This document shows, piece by piece, positions 50,113 to 63,417 of a DNA stretch of 64,000 nucleotides. Source of the stretch: Eonycteris spelaea (Eukaryota; Chordata; Mammalia; Chiroptera; Pteropodidae); assembly GCA_003508835.1 (NCBI GenBank), contig PUFA01000086.1, positions 248,001-312,000 on the forward strand, read 5' to 3'. The position numbers and the translations under genes are program-made. Position 1 is the first letter of the stretch, and each line of letters begins with the position of its first letter. Under the pieces are notes generated by a model. The model saw nothing but the letters and a program-made list of their open reading frames with translations. It was not told the origin of the DNA and searched no databases.

Positions 50113-50597
50113 TCTATCATCTATCTATAGATCTATCTTTCTATCATCTACATATACATACATACTTCTAAATAAGTAATTAATATATCAACCTAAGGAA
50201 GATACCTATTTGCCTTATAATTTTATTCATAGGTGAAACTGTTTATCATCCAGGGAGGTTCAAGGTGTGAATTCCAAGCTGACAACAATTTATAACTTCA
50301 TTAGAATTTTAAAAATCAGATGCAGAATCAAGTATAGAAAATATATATCCATGTCTCATCTTTTTGCCTCTTTAAAATACATCTTTAAGGGTTGAATATT
50401 TGCATCCACTAGCTCCCACCTCTAAAGCCAAGCATAATCTCTAGCTACATCTCAAACATTTAAGAGGCTAAATTAAAAGAAATTCTGTTAACCTGTGTGC
50501 CTTTGATTTAGGACTGCATGTTTACACTGAAATTAAGAAAATGCTAGAATTTATTTCTTGGAGTTTCCTAGAATATATTGGGAACTTAACTCTGTTA

Positions 50598-51086
<489 letters not shown>

Positions 51087-51239
51087 TTAACGTTCCCTTT
51101 ACTTGACTAAACTCTAGACATTTTTTTTTCCTCCTGTATGTAGGCAACTGACCTCTTTTTTCTTAAAGCATTTACTTTAGAAAACTTGAAATTGTAAAAT
51201 TTTCTTTGCCCATTTGAGATGTCAATCTTCTCCCACCTC

Positions 51240-51360
51240 AATTTTTTTATTAAAGTATAGTTGATATATGGTATTATATTAGTTTAGTGTCCAACATAAT
51301 GACTCCACATGTACATACCTTATAATCACAGTAAGTCTAGTAATCATCTGTCACAGTATA
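51240..51360 (-). mobile_element. L1 3' UTR fragment, antisense
   Basis: The plus strand shows the complement of an L1 3' UTR: ATTAAAGTATAGTTGATAT, TATTAGTTTAGTGTCCAACA, AATCACAGTAAGTCTAGTAA and CATCTGTCAC. It lies about 200 bases upstream, in gene orientation, of PCDH15 exon 8 and directly beside a sense L1 piece. Confidence 0.75.
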
Positions 51361-51384
51361 GTTATTATGATATTATTATAGAAG

Positions 51385-51515
51385 TGCCTCAAAAATTAAA
51401 ACTAGAACTACTACACAAACCAGCAGTTCCACTTCTAGGTATTTATCCAAAGAAAATGAAAACACTTATTTGAAAATATATATGCACCCCCATATTCATC
51501 ACAGTTCAAACTTGC
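51385..51515 (+). mobile_element. L1 ORF2 3' fragment, sense
   Basis: The sequence reads AAAATTAAAACTAGAACTAC, CAGCAGTTCCACTTCTAGGT, ATTTATCCAAAGAAAATGAA and TATGCACCCCCATATTCATC, the same ORF2 region seen at 13075 and 44950. It is short and truncated at both ends. Confidence 0.75.
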
Positions 51516-52184
51516 CAGTGTTACAACCCAGTACTCTTTCTCAAGAACCTGGAAATCGTTACTTTGAATCATAATCATCCAGGAAGACAGAGCTCCTATT
51601 TCTCAGCTGATGTGAGATGGTAGGAGCCTAATTTCCATAGGACGTGTTCTCAACATTGTGAAACTATCTCTCATCATAAAGATACAAGAAAGTTGACTTT
51701 TCCTTTGAAAGGGCCAATTAGCACACAAGATGGTCCTTGATTCTTCCACCACTCCCCAACCAATACTGTTTTTTTTATGTGCTTCAAGCAATTTAAGTTA
51801 ATTAGGTAAATTTCAGTTATTAAGAAAAATACCTCAGAAAAGAAAAATGAAGAGCAGGATACAGAAAAGGAAAAAAATAGAAAACCCATAAAGTCTGCTG
51901 TGCTCCTGTTAGAGAAATGTTTTTGTATGCCTCACCAAATTATTCTACTATAAAGTGGTTTGATAGCATTACTGTCTCCATGTAGTCAGCTGGCATCACT
52001 AAAATAATCTAGTTTTCTAAATGAGTTTCTAAATGAGAATTCTTTTATTTTGTTTCTTCATTCTTTGGGACTCTATAAAGTTATAATTGATGAAATGGGT
52101 GTCCTTGTAACAGTAGGGGAAATTATGTTTCAACTTTTTCTTTTTTTCACTAGGTAATATATATTGCCAAGAACAGTGTTTTTT

Positions 52185-52445
52185 TGTTTGTTTGTTTTGT
52201 TTTGTATTTTATTTTCCATTTTTATTGAGATATAACTGACATGACATTATACAACCTTAAGGTATATAGCACATTGATTCGACTTACATATATTGTGAAG
52301 TGATTACCACAATAAGTTTAGTTAATATACATTATTTCATATAGATATTCCCCCCCCCAAAGTTTTTTCCTTGTGATGAGAAACCCCACTCCAGCTTTAA
52401 CAACTCTCTAGCCCTTCTATTCAGTTGAGTTCAGTTCTGACAGCA
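52185..52445 (-). mobile_element. L1 3' UTR, antisense
   Basis: The plus strand carries the complement of an L1 3' UTR: TTTTATTGAGATATAACTGA, GACATTATACAACCTTAAG, GTGAAGTGATTACCACAATA, AGTTTAGTTAATATAC and CTTGTGATGAGAAACCC. A GTTT-type repeat (52174-52205) flanks its tail side. Confidence 0.8.
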
Positions 52446-53224
52446 TTCTAGTCTCCTTCCTGTTGCAATAGCTTTGGATAAAGTGCTCTTTACTCATTTA
52501 ACTTTGTCAAGTGCAATTTTTGCTTTCATAATACATTGTTATTAGCCAAAACCCAACTTCATTAAGCTTTTTCTAGTTTTTATGTTTATTTTCCATTCCA
52601 GGATCCCTATCCAGGATGGATTCTATTTTATACTTAGTCATCATGTCTTGTTAGGCTCCTTTTGACTTTGACAACTTCTTAGACTTCCTTTGTTTTTAAC
52701 TACCATGAAAATTTTGAGTACTGATCAAGTATTTTGTAGAATGTCTCAATAGGGGTTTGTATGATGTTTTTTTCAACACTGGACTGGGATTACGGAATTT
52801 GGAGTTGGTGGGGAAGACCATGGAGAAAAAGTATAATTTTATCACATCATATCAAAAGTATATATTATTAATATGACTATATTTTATGTCAACCTTGATC
52901 ACCTGGCTGAGGTTGTATCCATTAGATTTCTCTACTGCAAAGTTACTCTTTCTTTACCCCCTCTCCATTTCTTTGGAAACAAATCACTATGAGCAGCCCA
53001 CATTAAGAAATGAGAATGATTTCATTAGAAATTTATATATTTTATTTATCTAAAGAGTGTTTGTTATGAGGACACAAGAAAAGAAACACATATCCATTCA
53101 TCTCCATTCAGAACATTTATTATAAAAGTGTTAGTGGCACTTTGTTATTCATTATGGTAGAATCTAGAAATATTTTTACTTTCATAGTATTGTTATCTTA
53201 AAGAATTGTTATATTTTTCTTTTA

Positions 53225-53425
53225 ATTTAAAATTCTATTCTGTAGAACTCTGCTCCAAAGATTAATAACTCTTATATGCATGCTTACAGCAGCACTAGGC
53301 GCAACAGCTAAAAATTGGGCACAGTTAAAACATCTATTAATAAATGAATGGATAGACAAATTTTAGTGTGTGTGTAATATATACGCAATAACAGCCACAG
53401 AAAGAAATGAAGTACTGACACCATT
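53225..53425 (+). mobile_element. L1 ORF2 3' fragment, sense
   Basis: The motif order follows the L1 ORF2 end: CTCTGCTCCAAAGATTAAT, TCTTATATGCATGCTTACAG, CAGCACTAGGCGCAACAGC, AATGAATGGATAGACAAA, AGCCACAGAAAGAAATGAAG. It meets an opposite-strand L1 piece at about 53425. Confidence 0.75.
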
Positions 53426-54245
53426 AGCTTGTTCTCTATATCTATGGGTCTGTTTCTGTTGTTTTGCATATTCATTTGTTTTGTTGTTTTAGAGTCGAGT
53501 TATAAGTGAAATAATATAGTATTTCTCCTTGACTTATTCTGCTTGACATAATTACTCTCTAGGTCTCCATGTTATCTCAAATGAAAACAAAATTCATAAC
53601 TTGTTATTCTTGAGTAATATTACATTGTGTGCATGTGTAAAATCACATCTTTATCCATTACTCTATCAATGAACACCCAGGTTACTTCTATACCTTGGTT
53701 ATTGTAAGGAATGTTGCAATGACCATAGGGGTACACATACCTTTTTGATTAATTTTCTTTTCTTCAGATAAATACCCAGAAGTGGGATTGCTGCATTATA
53801 TGAAGCTCTGTTTTTTATTTTTGAGGAATCGTTATATTGTTTTCCATGATGTCAGCACCAATTTACAATCCCACCATGAGAGTATGAGGGTACTTTTTTC
53901 TGTACATGTTAGAAAGCACTTGTTATTTATTGACTTATTAATGATAACTATTCTGACTGGTGGGAAGTGATATCTCACTGTGGTTTGATAGGCATTTCCC
54001 TGATGATTAATGAGCATCTTTTCATATGTCTATGGACCATCTGTATGTCCTTCTTGAAGAGATGTCTATTCAGGTTTTTTGGGGGGTTGAGTTGTATGAT
54101 TTCCTTATATATTTTGAATATTAAGCACTTAACAGATGTATGGTTTGCAAATATCTTCTCCCATTCAGTAGGTTGTCTTTTCATTTTGTTGATTTTTCCT
54201 TTACTTGGCAAAATGTTTTTAGTTTGATGTAGTCCCATTTTTTTA
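53426..54245 (-). mobile_element. L1 ORF2 end and start of 3' UTR, antisense
   Basis: Read on the minus strand it runs from ATGGGACTACATCAAACT, through ORF2 motifs (GGCATTTCCCTGATGATTAA and AAATACCCAGAAGTGGGATT seen on the plus strand), to a 3' UTR start near 53430. A small deletion is apparent near 54075, where the segment opposite GGGGGGTTGAG joins. Open frames at 53782-54238 on both strands belong to it. Confidence 0.87.
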
Positions 54246-56977
54246 AATTATATATTAAGTATATGAGTCATGAGTACATATAGAAAAATAATTTACCATA
54301 ATTTATGAGTTTATTTTAAATTTTAGAAAACACAAATGGTTCATCAAAACTACCATTTTATTTTTAAAATTTTCAACTACCTTTTTAAAATTATGGTTGC
54401 TTAGGATAAATTTTAAAAAAACACTGAATCCATTTTATTTTAAGAAAAAATATTAAATAAGTAAAATTTTATATGATTTTGGATGACAAAATGATTTTAA
54501 CAACCCAGAAGCAGTATCTTCACATGTGCATACTACTCAGCCGTACACCTTACATATCAGTATTTTCTATCCTAATTCTTCCATTCAGTCTGTCAGCAAC
54601 AAATCTCTCACTGTCTTTCGCTTTTGGGTCATGTCACTGTTTCATAAAATGATTACAGGTGCATATTAGAGAGTGTACATTTGCCAACATAATGTAGGCT
54701 TTTTATCTCATACTAGGAAAATATATCGCTTACAAAATGTTGATCTATAGAATGTGAATTTTAAGTAGGAAAAAAAAAAAGAGGAGAAGGAAAAATAATG
54801 TCCCGTCTACCTAAGTTCTTAGCTGAGAATCCCCATTATTAAAAGACAGCTTAACAATAGAAAAACAACCAGAGGTTTAATAACATGTATACCTCCTATA
54901 CACATGGCAGATGCCCAGGAAAACTGGGTAACTCCCTGAAATGGACCTAATCACCACCTGAAACTCCATTTCCAGTTAAAGATAAAAGGAGAAGATGTTT
55001 TAAGAGAGAGCTCGGTTTTCAGGTGAAGCCTAGTAAATGAGAATATGGGTATTATTCAAATTTAAATTTAAGTCCCTATTTTTCCATTGATGAGTTTCTA
55101 CAGATTTTGTCATTCTTCTATTTCAAATACAGACAGAGAGACCTTTACAAATGAAGCTTTCCCTTATAAATGTAAATTGATCTTACAAAAGGGTAACTTC
55201 TAATTGGTTTTCAAAACTTCCCTCCTGTCTGCTGTTTTTGTTTTTTGATAATCAGTCTAAAATAATACTCATGCCAAAGACGCATATTTTGGAGTGACAA
55301 AGTCTGCTCATCTTCTCTATTAGTAGCAGAGGTATAACAATGAAAACTACCAACAAGGGTTCTATATATGTAAAGATTCCCCCAACTTGTCAACAAAATT
55401 ATTACATAAAGAGAGCTATGAAAATAGGTCTCATGTGCACTCCTAATTTGAAAGCACATGGAAGATGTTGTTAATCCATGATGCTTTTCTCCTAGTTCAA
55501 ACCAAATCCAATTTTAAACATTTAAAAATTATCTAAAGCAAAGTCCCTGGCAACCAAAGAAAAAAACAAAATGAAAAGAACCTTTTGCTCTTTCTAGTAA
55601 AATGTTACCACTCAAGACTGTTCTGCTTAAAAGAAATAACATTATAAATTAAGAGTGGTATAAATAAAACATTATTATTTGCATAAATATTTTATGTGAT
55701 TTCATTAGTTTATATTTTTGTTCGTTTCTATATGAAAATCTAAACCATATTAAAAACTACCAAAAAATTCCTTCCCTCTTCTCCCATTTTCTTTCATTTG
55801 CCTTTTCTTTCCTATTTCAGATAAAAAGATAATGTTTTAAAATTTGAACACTTAAAAGATATTTTTATTAATTCAGGAAATTTGACTGCAAGCAAGAATA
55901 TATCTCTTTTAAAGTTATCCAAGTTTGTTTAATTTGTGTTTTCTCAATGTAATTATTATTTCAGATATCATTTATACATTTGCTAATGTTAAATATTTAA
56001 TTACATGAAAACTTTACTTAGCTTCCATAACAATTTTGAGTACAGTTTGGAAAAAATTTAGGTAATATAAGAAATAATCCAGCATAAAAAATGACATGCA
56101 GGAATTTAAAAACATATACCTATGTTCAACACTTAGGAATGACTGAATAAATTGTGGTGCATTCTAATTTCAGTATATTTTACAACATTAGAAAATATAT
56201 ATAATCCTAAAAACTTTTAAAACACCAACATTTATAATTTTCTTTCACATTTTATGCTGTATAATTTAAACTTACATAAAAATAATTTTTATAAATTCAA
56301 ATATTTCAACCTTTCACCCATTCATTCTTTTTTTTCAATATTAATGTATATCCTTCTATTTCATAATTTATCCCTGACATGCTAAAAACTTATCACTCTC
56401 TTCCTAGTTATAAGTAGTCTAGCAAATTGAATACAAATTGTTCCAGATGTCTTTCTAAATACTTAAAATTAGAGAGTAATTTGGATTTTCATTAGCTTAC
56501 ATTTTTTTAAATAGCTCATTTTAAATAGCTCAATAAAAATTAGTTTTCAAGTACATTCCATAGCAAGCTTTTTATAAATTTTATTAAGATTCTGTGTCAA
56601 ACATGAGAAATTTTATCTTTTGTTTGCATTTTCACTTACAAATAAAAGTAAAAATATGTATATTTCACTGTGTTTGAGGCTTCTGAGAGCCTCCCCTTTA
56701 TAGATTTTACTTCTGATATCTACAATTTTTACTCTAGTCTCTTCCATTGGACACCAAGAGACAGCCCACATTAATTGAAAACAAAACAAAAGAAATAAAC
56801 AAAAAAATAAGAATTTTGAATAAAATCTAGAAATTTGGCTTCAAAAATTAGATTTCTATCAATATCCACACACATATACGTATATCCATATACATCCCTT
56901 TCTGGTGAATATCTCTAGAACGGAAAAAAATGGCCATTTAGTGACACCTTGTTTCATACATAACGATCCCTCTGTTA

Positions 56978-57016
56978 AAAACAAAAACACAACAAACAAA
57001 CAAACAAACAAAAACA
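56978..57016. repeat. (CAAA)n repeat
   Basis: ACAACAAACAAACAAACAAA and flanking A/C-rich units. Confidence 0.9.
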
Positions 57017-57647
57017 CAGGCCCAAATGGTGTCGTTTGTACTAAAGCCTGGTATCAAACCTGGGTTTAATACCTGACTTAATTGCAGTTTTGATTTTCAC
57101 CAGAAAAGTATACTTAATCAATCAGTCTGGATTTATGTGGTCAAACACTGTGACAAGAACCCTTTCCATTCCCCAAAGAAAGAAGAGGCAATTTGTATGA
57201 TAAAACCCTAGGTTTTTCTTCCTCCAGGAAAGATGATATCCTGGCCTAAAAATAATTCTTTCTTTTCTTGTGCTAATAGCTCATCTATTTTCCTATAAAA
57301 ACCTTCCATTTTATATAATCCATTCAAGCACTGTTTTACTTGCTGGTCAGGATTCTGATAGATTCATGAATTGCTCATTAAGCCAATAGATCTTAAATTT
57401 ATTTTGTTGAATTTGTTTCTTGACACACCTTTCTTGACATCTCTATCTTCAGGATATGGCCCAAGACCCCAAGATGATGCTTGATCCATGGACAATACCA
57501 AACCCTATATATACTATGTTTTTTTTTTTCTCTACATACATATCAATGATAAAGTTTAATTTATAAATTAGGGACAGTAAAGAATCAACAATACTTAATC
57601 ATGACATAGAATAATTATATCAATATATTACATAAAGGTTATATGAA

Positions 57648-57947
57648 TGACTGGGGCCATTAAGGAAAATAGAAATTACTTGAACATAGTATTGAATGCC
57701 ACAATAAGATGGCTACTAAGTGACTAAGGCAAGTATAATGTACATCAAAATATACTAGACAAAGGGACAATTAATTCACTTACTGGGTGGATAGAGCAGG
57801 ACAGCTCAAGATTTCATCACACTACTCAGAATGGTGCACAGTTGAAACCTATACATTGTTTATTGAATTGTTTATTTCTGGAATTTTTTACTTAATATTT
57901 TCAGATAGTTACCAAGGGTAACTAAAACCTTAAAAGGGGCCCACTGT
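57648..57947 (-). mobile_element. Tigger/pogo-family DNA transposon end
   Basis: The plus strand follows the complement of a Tigger terminal region: GGGGCCATTAAGGAAAATA, TTACTTGAACATAGTATTG, GGCTACTAAGTGACTAAGGC, GACAAAGGGACAATTAATTC, TTTCATCACACTACTCAGAA, TGTTTATTTCTGGAATTTTT and CAAGGGTAACTAAAACCTTA, ending at GGGGCCCACTG. Old and non-coding. Confidence 0.82.
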
Positions 57948-58774
57948 TAACTTGTTCAGAATAGCTGATGAAGTATATTTCTCTTTTGCCACTCTGCTAT
58001 CTTTCTGTTCTGCTATATGAGTAAGATTACAATGAAAAGTTGTTAAAGACACAGGCTAGCTTCAGAGTTGAACTAACATTTTGGAACATAGCCTGCCACT
58101 TGCTATGGGACTTTTTCAATATTAGAAGCTATCTGTGGTCAGCCCTGTTACTTTTTTTCATAAAATGTCAATCCTTTCTTCTCTTTACCAACATTTTTTT
58201 TTTTTTTCCACTTATCAATGTGTCCAGCCCCAGGAGATGAACCATACGTGCCATCATTCAGAGATGATTATCTCATTCCCTTTTACCATATCCAGGCTTC
58301 CTCAACTTTCCTTTATGCCATACTGACTCATATGATCTAGTTGTATAAGTGGAAGCTAGGTGGAAAAGGACACTGGAAGAGTTTCCTCTCAGAAAAAATG
58401 AGACAGAAAAAGAGTCCTACTTTTACCATTCTTTCGGCCTGCTTACCCTCAGATTTGAAATGTAGTTGTGTTGCTTATGATTATGGTGTTCTCTAGCACA
58501 AGGTAGATAAGCATTGGAAAAATAACCACATTTCAGGGGAAGGGCAGAGTTTAAGGACAGAAGGGATCCAAACACTTGGTGACATAATTGAGTTTTCAAA
58601 CTAACCCTTGAATCTAGAAATTTTGTTAAAATAATAACAATAAAAATTAGTGTTATATAAGCAACTGTTTTTCAGGTTTTCTGTTACTGCTGTCTAATAT
58701 CATGGTTACAGTCATGGTAGCTAATATTTAGTGAACAACTATTCAATAATGATAGCTATAAGGGAAAAAATTAC

Positions 58775-58978
58775 CATCAGCAGTTCTCTACTTTTAGTGT
58801 ACTTTAGATCCTCTGGGGAGCTAACAAAAATGCAAATATTCTACTTCTACTCTCTGAATTTTTTTTTCCAGAGGGTCTGAGTTGAGTCCAGGAATCTGCA
58901 TTTTTAATAAGCTCCAAAGTGATTCAGCTGCAGTTGTTAGGTGGGCGATGCTTTGAGAAATACTTCAGTTTGAGCTAA
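58775..58978 (+). mobile_element. MER5A-type hAT (Charlie) relic
   Basis: ATCAGCAGTTCTCTACTTTT, TCCTCTGGGGAGCTAACAAA, GAGGGTCTGAGTTGAGTCCA, GGAATCTGCATTTTTAATAA, GCTCCAAAGTGATTCAGCTG and GATGCTTTGAGAAATAC follow the MER5A order. Confidence 0.82.
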
Positions 58979-59223
58979 AAAGAAATTATTGAAGAATGGG
59001 TACAAGTGATTCAGAGAGTGAAGTTTACAATGAGTGAAAACAATCTTCCCAACTTATTCCACCGTTCCCCATGCAGAAGAAGAAAATATACAAACTATAC
59101 TGAAAGGGCTACCCTTTTGAGGCCGCAAATTACACTGAGCTCTCTGAGTACTTACACATTGTGAACAAGTGAACAAGCTCTTCATAAATTCATGGGATGA
59201 AAGTAAGAGAGATTGAATACTCA

Positions 59224-59337
<114 letters not shown>

Positions 59338-59489
59338 CTACAAATAGGTAAAGATAAAAGATTTGAGATCATTTGGATATAAGTTGAATTAGAAGTCTGG
59401 TATTGTAGTTTAGTCCCCTTGAAAATAACAGATAGCATGCTTATCATCTGAAAACATAATGTAAGTATTTACTTCAAATTTAATATTTT

Positions 59490-59640
59490 TAAAAAAATCT
59501 ATTTTGTGTTAGTTTCAGGCATGCAGTACATTGGTTGTACATTTATGTGGTATGAAGTGACCCTACCCGCAATTACTCTAGCACCCATCTAGCTCCACCC
59601 ATAGCCATTACAATATTATTGACTATATTTACTTGTTAAA
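59490..59640 (-). mobile_element. L1 3' UTR fragment, antisense, bat-like type
   Basis: The plus strand has GTGTTAGTTTCAGGCATGC, AGTACATTGGTTGTACATTT, TATGAAGTGACCCTACCC, CTCTAGCACCCATCTAGC and CCATTACAATATTATTGAC, the complement of a laurasiatherian L1 3' UTR. It lies about 150 bases upstream of exon 7 in gene orientation. Confidence 0.82.
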
Positions 59641-60194
59641 ATTTTTCCTTTTGATCAATGGCTTTCACTGGAGTCCTTTGATAACAATAAGTAGAAAACT
59701 CATTTCTTGTCATAGTTTTTGTACATTATTAGGTTATACATCAACAGTCATGGGGTATTTCTAAATAAAAGTTCAGGTATTTGAAGACTTCCTGTTACCA
59801 TGTTTTTTTTTCATCATTTGTTCTATCACTAACCATGGTAATCCCACTCTTTTAGCAGTGATTGTTTTGGGAATGTACATGAGATCTAATTTCTGGTAAC
59901 ATGAAGAATTTTTCTAATAGTAAAAATAAAGAGAAAAGGAGAAAAATATTCCCCTTTCTATTTATTGATGTTGCTGAATTAATAACATAAAACCTGAATC
60001 TTTGGCAGCCATTTTGGGATTATTGCTAGAGTTAATCTAGAAGTAAATAATATGCAGAGGATGGCACACCAAAAATGCAAAGAGCCTGGATCTTGTTTCT
60101 AAGTTACTGAACAAATCCTGATACCACCCTATCTCTGATCAACCTATTATGAGATAATAAATGACCTTGTTGGCTAAGCCACTTTTAGTTGTTT

Positions 60195-60220
60195 TTTGTT
60201 TGTTTGTTTGTTTGTTTTTC
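60195..60220. repeat. (GTTT)n repeat
   Basis: Five to six GTTT units ending in a T run. Confidence 0.85.
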
Positions 60221-61104
60221 AGCTAAAAGCTCTTTGACACATGATTATCTCTTGTCTATGTGTCCTCATCTTGTAGTCTCTGGTCTTTTTCACATATGCC
60301 ATGACTGTTCACACCTGACATTTACTCTTGTTACCTCCTATCTAAATGTCTTATTCCTCACATCTCTAAGTAGTAAATCTTACAAATCTTATTCAATGAA
60401 ACCTTCACTGTCATCAATTTAGGATTAAGTTTTTGATCTGATATTATGTTATGTCATCTAAATATCCGTTATTTATATATCTTCTGTTTCCTCTCCGGAT
60501 TTCTCGGTAATCCCATCTCTGATATGGAGATAATTATCTTAATATCTCTAACAATAACTTAATAGATATTTATGATCTTGTTTTAGTTGATAATTTTCAA
60601 TGGATATGCATATTATTAAATGGTATAGTTAGTAATTAGATTTTATCATTCTTGAGTCCTTTTTAATTGAATTTAATTCTTTTTAGCTAAGTCCATCTTT
60701 TCTAGATATCTGAGATTTTCATTTTGCTAGGTATTTCATAAAATGCTTGCATTTCAAGAAACATATAGAGAATATCTTTATAATCAATGTTGCTTTTGTA
60801 TTATGAGATTAGAATGCCTTGTATTAAAATAACTAATTTTTATTAAGTATCAAGTGTTTATTCTATCTCAAAAATTAAAAAAATAATAATCATAAGAAGA
60901 TTTAGAAGCACATGTGAATATATCTCTAGGGTATTTTTTATTTTTCTTCTAGGAAAAAGAATGTTGGATTCGATCAACTTGAAGTAAATGTCCTGCCCTA
61001 ATATTTCTTAAGCTTTACCTAAGGAGGAAAAAAGAGCAAAATTTAGCAAGAAAATAATATATTTTTTAATATTACATGGTAAGGCCAAAAAGAATGCGGC
61101 AAGG

Positions 61105-61275
61105 ATTCTCAAAGTTTAAAGTATACAAGGATCACAGAAATGTCTCATTTAGATGCAAATTCCCAGCATCTTCCCCCCAATTTAAGAACTTCTCAGAAGC
61201 CAACATTCATAATAAATCTCTCAGGTGATTCTGATGCAGATAGCTCAGGTTTTACTTTGAGAAACACTTGGTTAT
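61105..61275 (+). mobile_element. MER5A-type hAT relic
   Basis: AAGGATTCTCAAAGTTTAAA, AGGATCACAGAAATGTCTC, CTCTCAGGTGATTCTGATGC and TTACTTTGAGAAACACTTGG. The interior is diverged. Confidence 0.68.
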
Positions 61276-61369
61276 GAAATGAAGAGGACTAAGTTAAGCA
61301 TGTTAAGAGTTTTGGCATTTGCTTATAAACACAACTCAACAATAAGCTGTTAAAATACATTCGTAAGAT

Positions 61370-61500
61370 GGATAATTATTATTATTTTAATTTAGGAGCT
61401 AGATATGTTAGGTTAACCAATTGACTTGATATCAGGTGCTGATAATCTAAGTACAGAGCCAAGTTATAAATATGACTCACTGAGCCTGTAAATATTTTGG
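61370..61500 (-). mobile_element. MIR SINE relic
   Basis: Complement of MIR: GATAATTATTATTATTTTAA, TTTAGGAGCTAGATATGTTA, GGTTAACCAATTGACTTGAT, AGTACAGAGCCAAGTTATAA. Confidence 0.62.
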
Positions 61501-61594
61501 TGGGAAATGGTGGGAATTTAGATAACAAAGACCTCTCTCTATGTCTCTGAGGCTGTAATTTTTCTTATTGTTTTTATACATCGTTTTGAAACCC

Positions 61595-61600
61595 CCTCTC

Positions 61601-61632
<32 letters not shown>

Positions 61633-61633
61633 C
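61595..61633. repeat. (CT)n microsatellite
   Basis: CTCTCTCT with one GTCT interruption, about 39 bases. Confidence 0.93.
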
Positions 61634-62124
61634 CTTCATGCTTTCCCCATTTGTTCACCTTCAATGTTACTATGACTTTATTTCTTAGTTCCAAGAAACA
61701 GCACCAACCCGTGTCCTAATCAGTATACATTCAGTTCTAAGCTTGCTGCTGATTAAATTTGGCCACTGTGCCATTAGCTTCTAATCCATCTGTAAGTTGG
61801 TTGCTATTAGTTGGATGACTGCCCTAATCTAATTACTTGAAATGAAAAGGGGTGGATTAAGTCAATTATGCAGCCCTTGTCCACTCAAAAATGACTGGAA
61901 TTAGGGCAGCAACATTAATTTGCTCTTATTAGAATACCAATATCTTGGTCATTGTTTCTCTGTTTCAAACAGATGTACCTCCCAACTACATTAGACACAA
62001 ACATATAAATGCACTTTATTTATACATTGAAGATGGGAGTGCAGTTCATTTCACCTTGTTCTAATCAATTTCCTAGGAAATTGTATTTAGAAGTTTCTGG
62101 TTGGCTTCAGAGACATGTATGTTG

Positions 62125-62240
62125 TAAAGTTAAAATATCAGAGACTTGTGGTGAAAAGACCTGGGTTCAAAGTTTTACACAAAGAACTTTAGAAAATGAC
62201 TTAGCCCAAAATATTTTAATAATATCTAAAATTTGGACTT
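62125..62240 (+). mobile_element. Possible MIR SINE relic
   Basis: AAGACCTGGGTTCAAAGTTT, then GAAAATGACTTAGCCCAAA, resembles the tRNA-derived head and core of MIR; the tail is not clear. Confidence 0.45.
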
Positions 62241-63029
62241 TGACTTGTATGCAAAATTACTTCATGGTAATGATTTTTTTTTTTTTAAATCTTTGTATTT
62301 AAGTTGTGGTTTTAACTTCCTCACTCGGGAAATTCAAATGTGTTACATGCTTACATATTACTAAAGAAACTATGGGTCTCTTTTTTCTCAACTGTCTCAA
62401 AGCTATAAGGAGTCAAACGTATTACAAAAGAACAATCCACTTTGGAGGAGATAATAAAAGATGTCACCACACATTGAAACACCATTTTAATACCACCAAG
62501 AAAGAAGCGGCCCATGAATACTGCTTAAATGTCCTCAGTCTTTTCTGAGTGGCAGTGGTAGTTAATAGAAATGCTGTGCTGCTGACTTAGCCCACAGGAG
62601 ACTGCTATAGGAGGTATGTCCACTCTAGGTCAAAACACTTAAAATGCTAAATAAACATCACTTCAGTCTAGCATTAAAAAGTTAGATAAGAAAGTGATAC
62701 GATAATCTTTTATTTGAATAGTTTATCAGTCCAACAATGAGATTTAAAACGTCAGAATGATACCTATTATAATTGCATTTTCCCATAGAAGATAAACTCC
62801 CCAAAACAAAAATTGCTCCAGAGCATGTGATGACAAATTCTGATCCAATTTAAAGAGTTTTTCTTCTCTTTTATTTTAAACAATCTAATTAGTTCATTGT
62901 ATTATGAACTTTATATTACCAGGAAGGCACAAAAAATAGTATTTCACAGTAAATGTGATGAGCATAGTATAAATTTCTCTAGTTCATTGTCTAGAGGATA
63001 TTAACAGTTAGTCATTTCCTAAATTTTTT

Positions 63030-63300
63030 TGTCTGACTATATCAGTCAAGAAAGAATAGGTTATGATACAGGAACAAAACTCCCAAATTAATAGCTTAAC
63101 ATAAGAAATTTTTATTTCTTACTCATTCTACATACCTACACTAACATCTCAGCAAGTAGGCTCTGTTGATGCCTCACTCAGAAACTCAGGCTAATGGATG
63201 TTTCACCTCAACATGTTTTTGTCCAATCACTGCAGCATTGGGAGAGGAAATAGTAATTGCACTTGGTACTTTGAGCTCATTTCATTAGCCAGAGAATGTA
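63030..63300 (-). mobile_element. MLT1-type MaLR LTR, antisense
   Basis: The plus strand TCAAGAAAGAATAGGTTATG, AACTCCCAAATTAATAGCTT, AGAAATTTTTATTTCTTACT, AACTCAGGCTAATGGATG, CATTAGCCAGAGAATGTA is the complement of an MLT1 LTR end. Truncated. Confidence 0.7.
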
Positions 63301-63350
63301 ATTTCCTCTAAGCAACAAAACAAAATAAAACAAAAAACTAACAAACAAGC

Positions 63351-63370
63351 AGATAGGTAGATAGATAGAT

Positions 63371-63417
<47 letters not shown>

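Noticed and set aside
57080..57580. Possible LTR with a promoter-like TATAAAAA box near 57292
   Set aside because: Some resemblance to LTR composition, but I could not line it up with any family end to end.
58040..58326. Two overlapping plus-strand frames of 63-66 codons with poly-Phe
   Set aside because: They depend on a T run and show no family resemblance; the start of this stretch may be a decayed MIR but is too weak to list.
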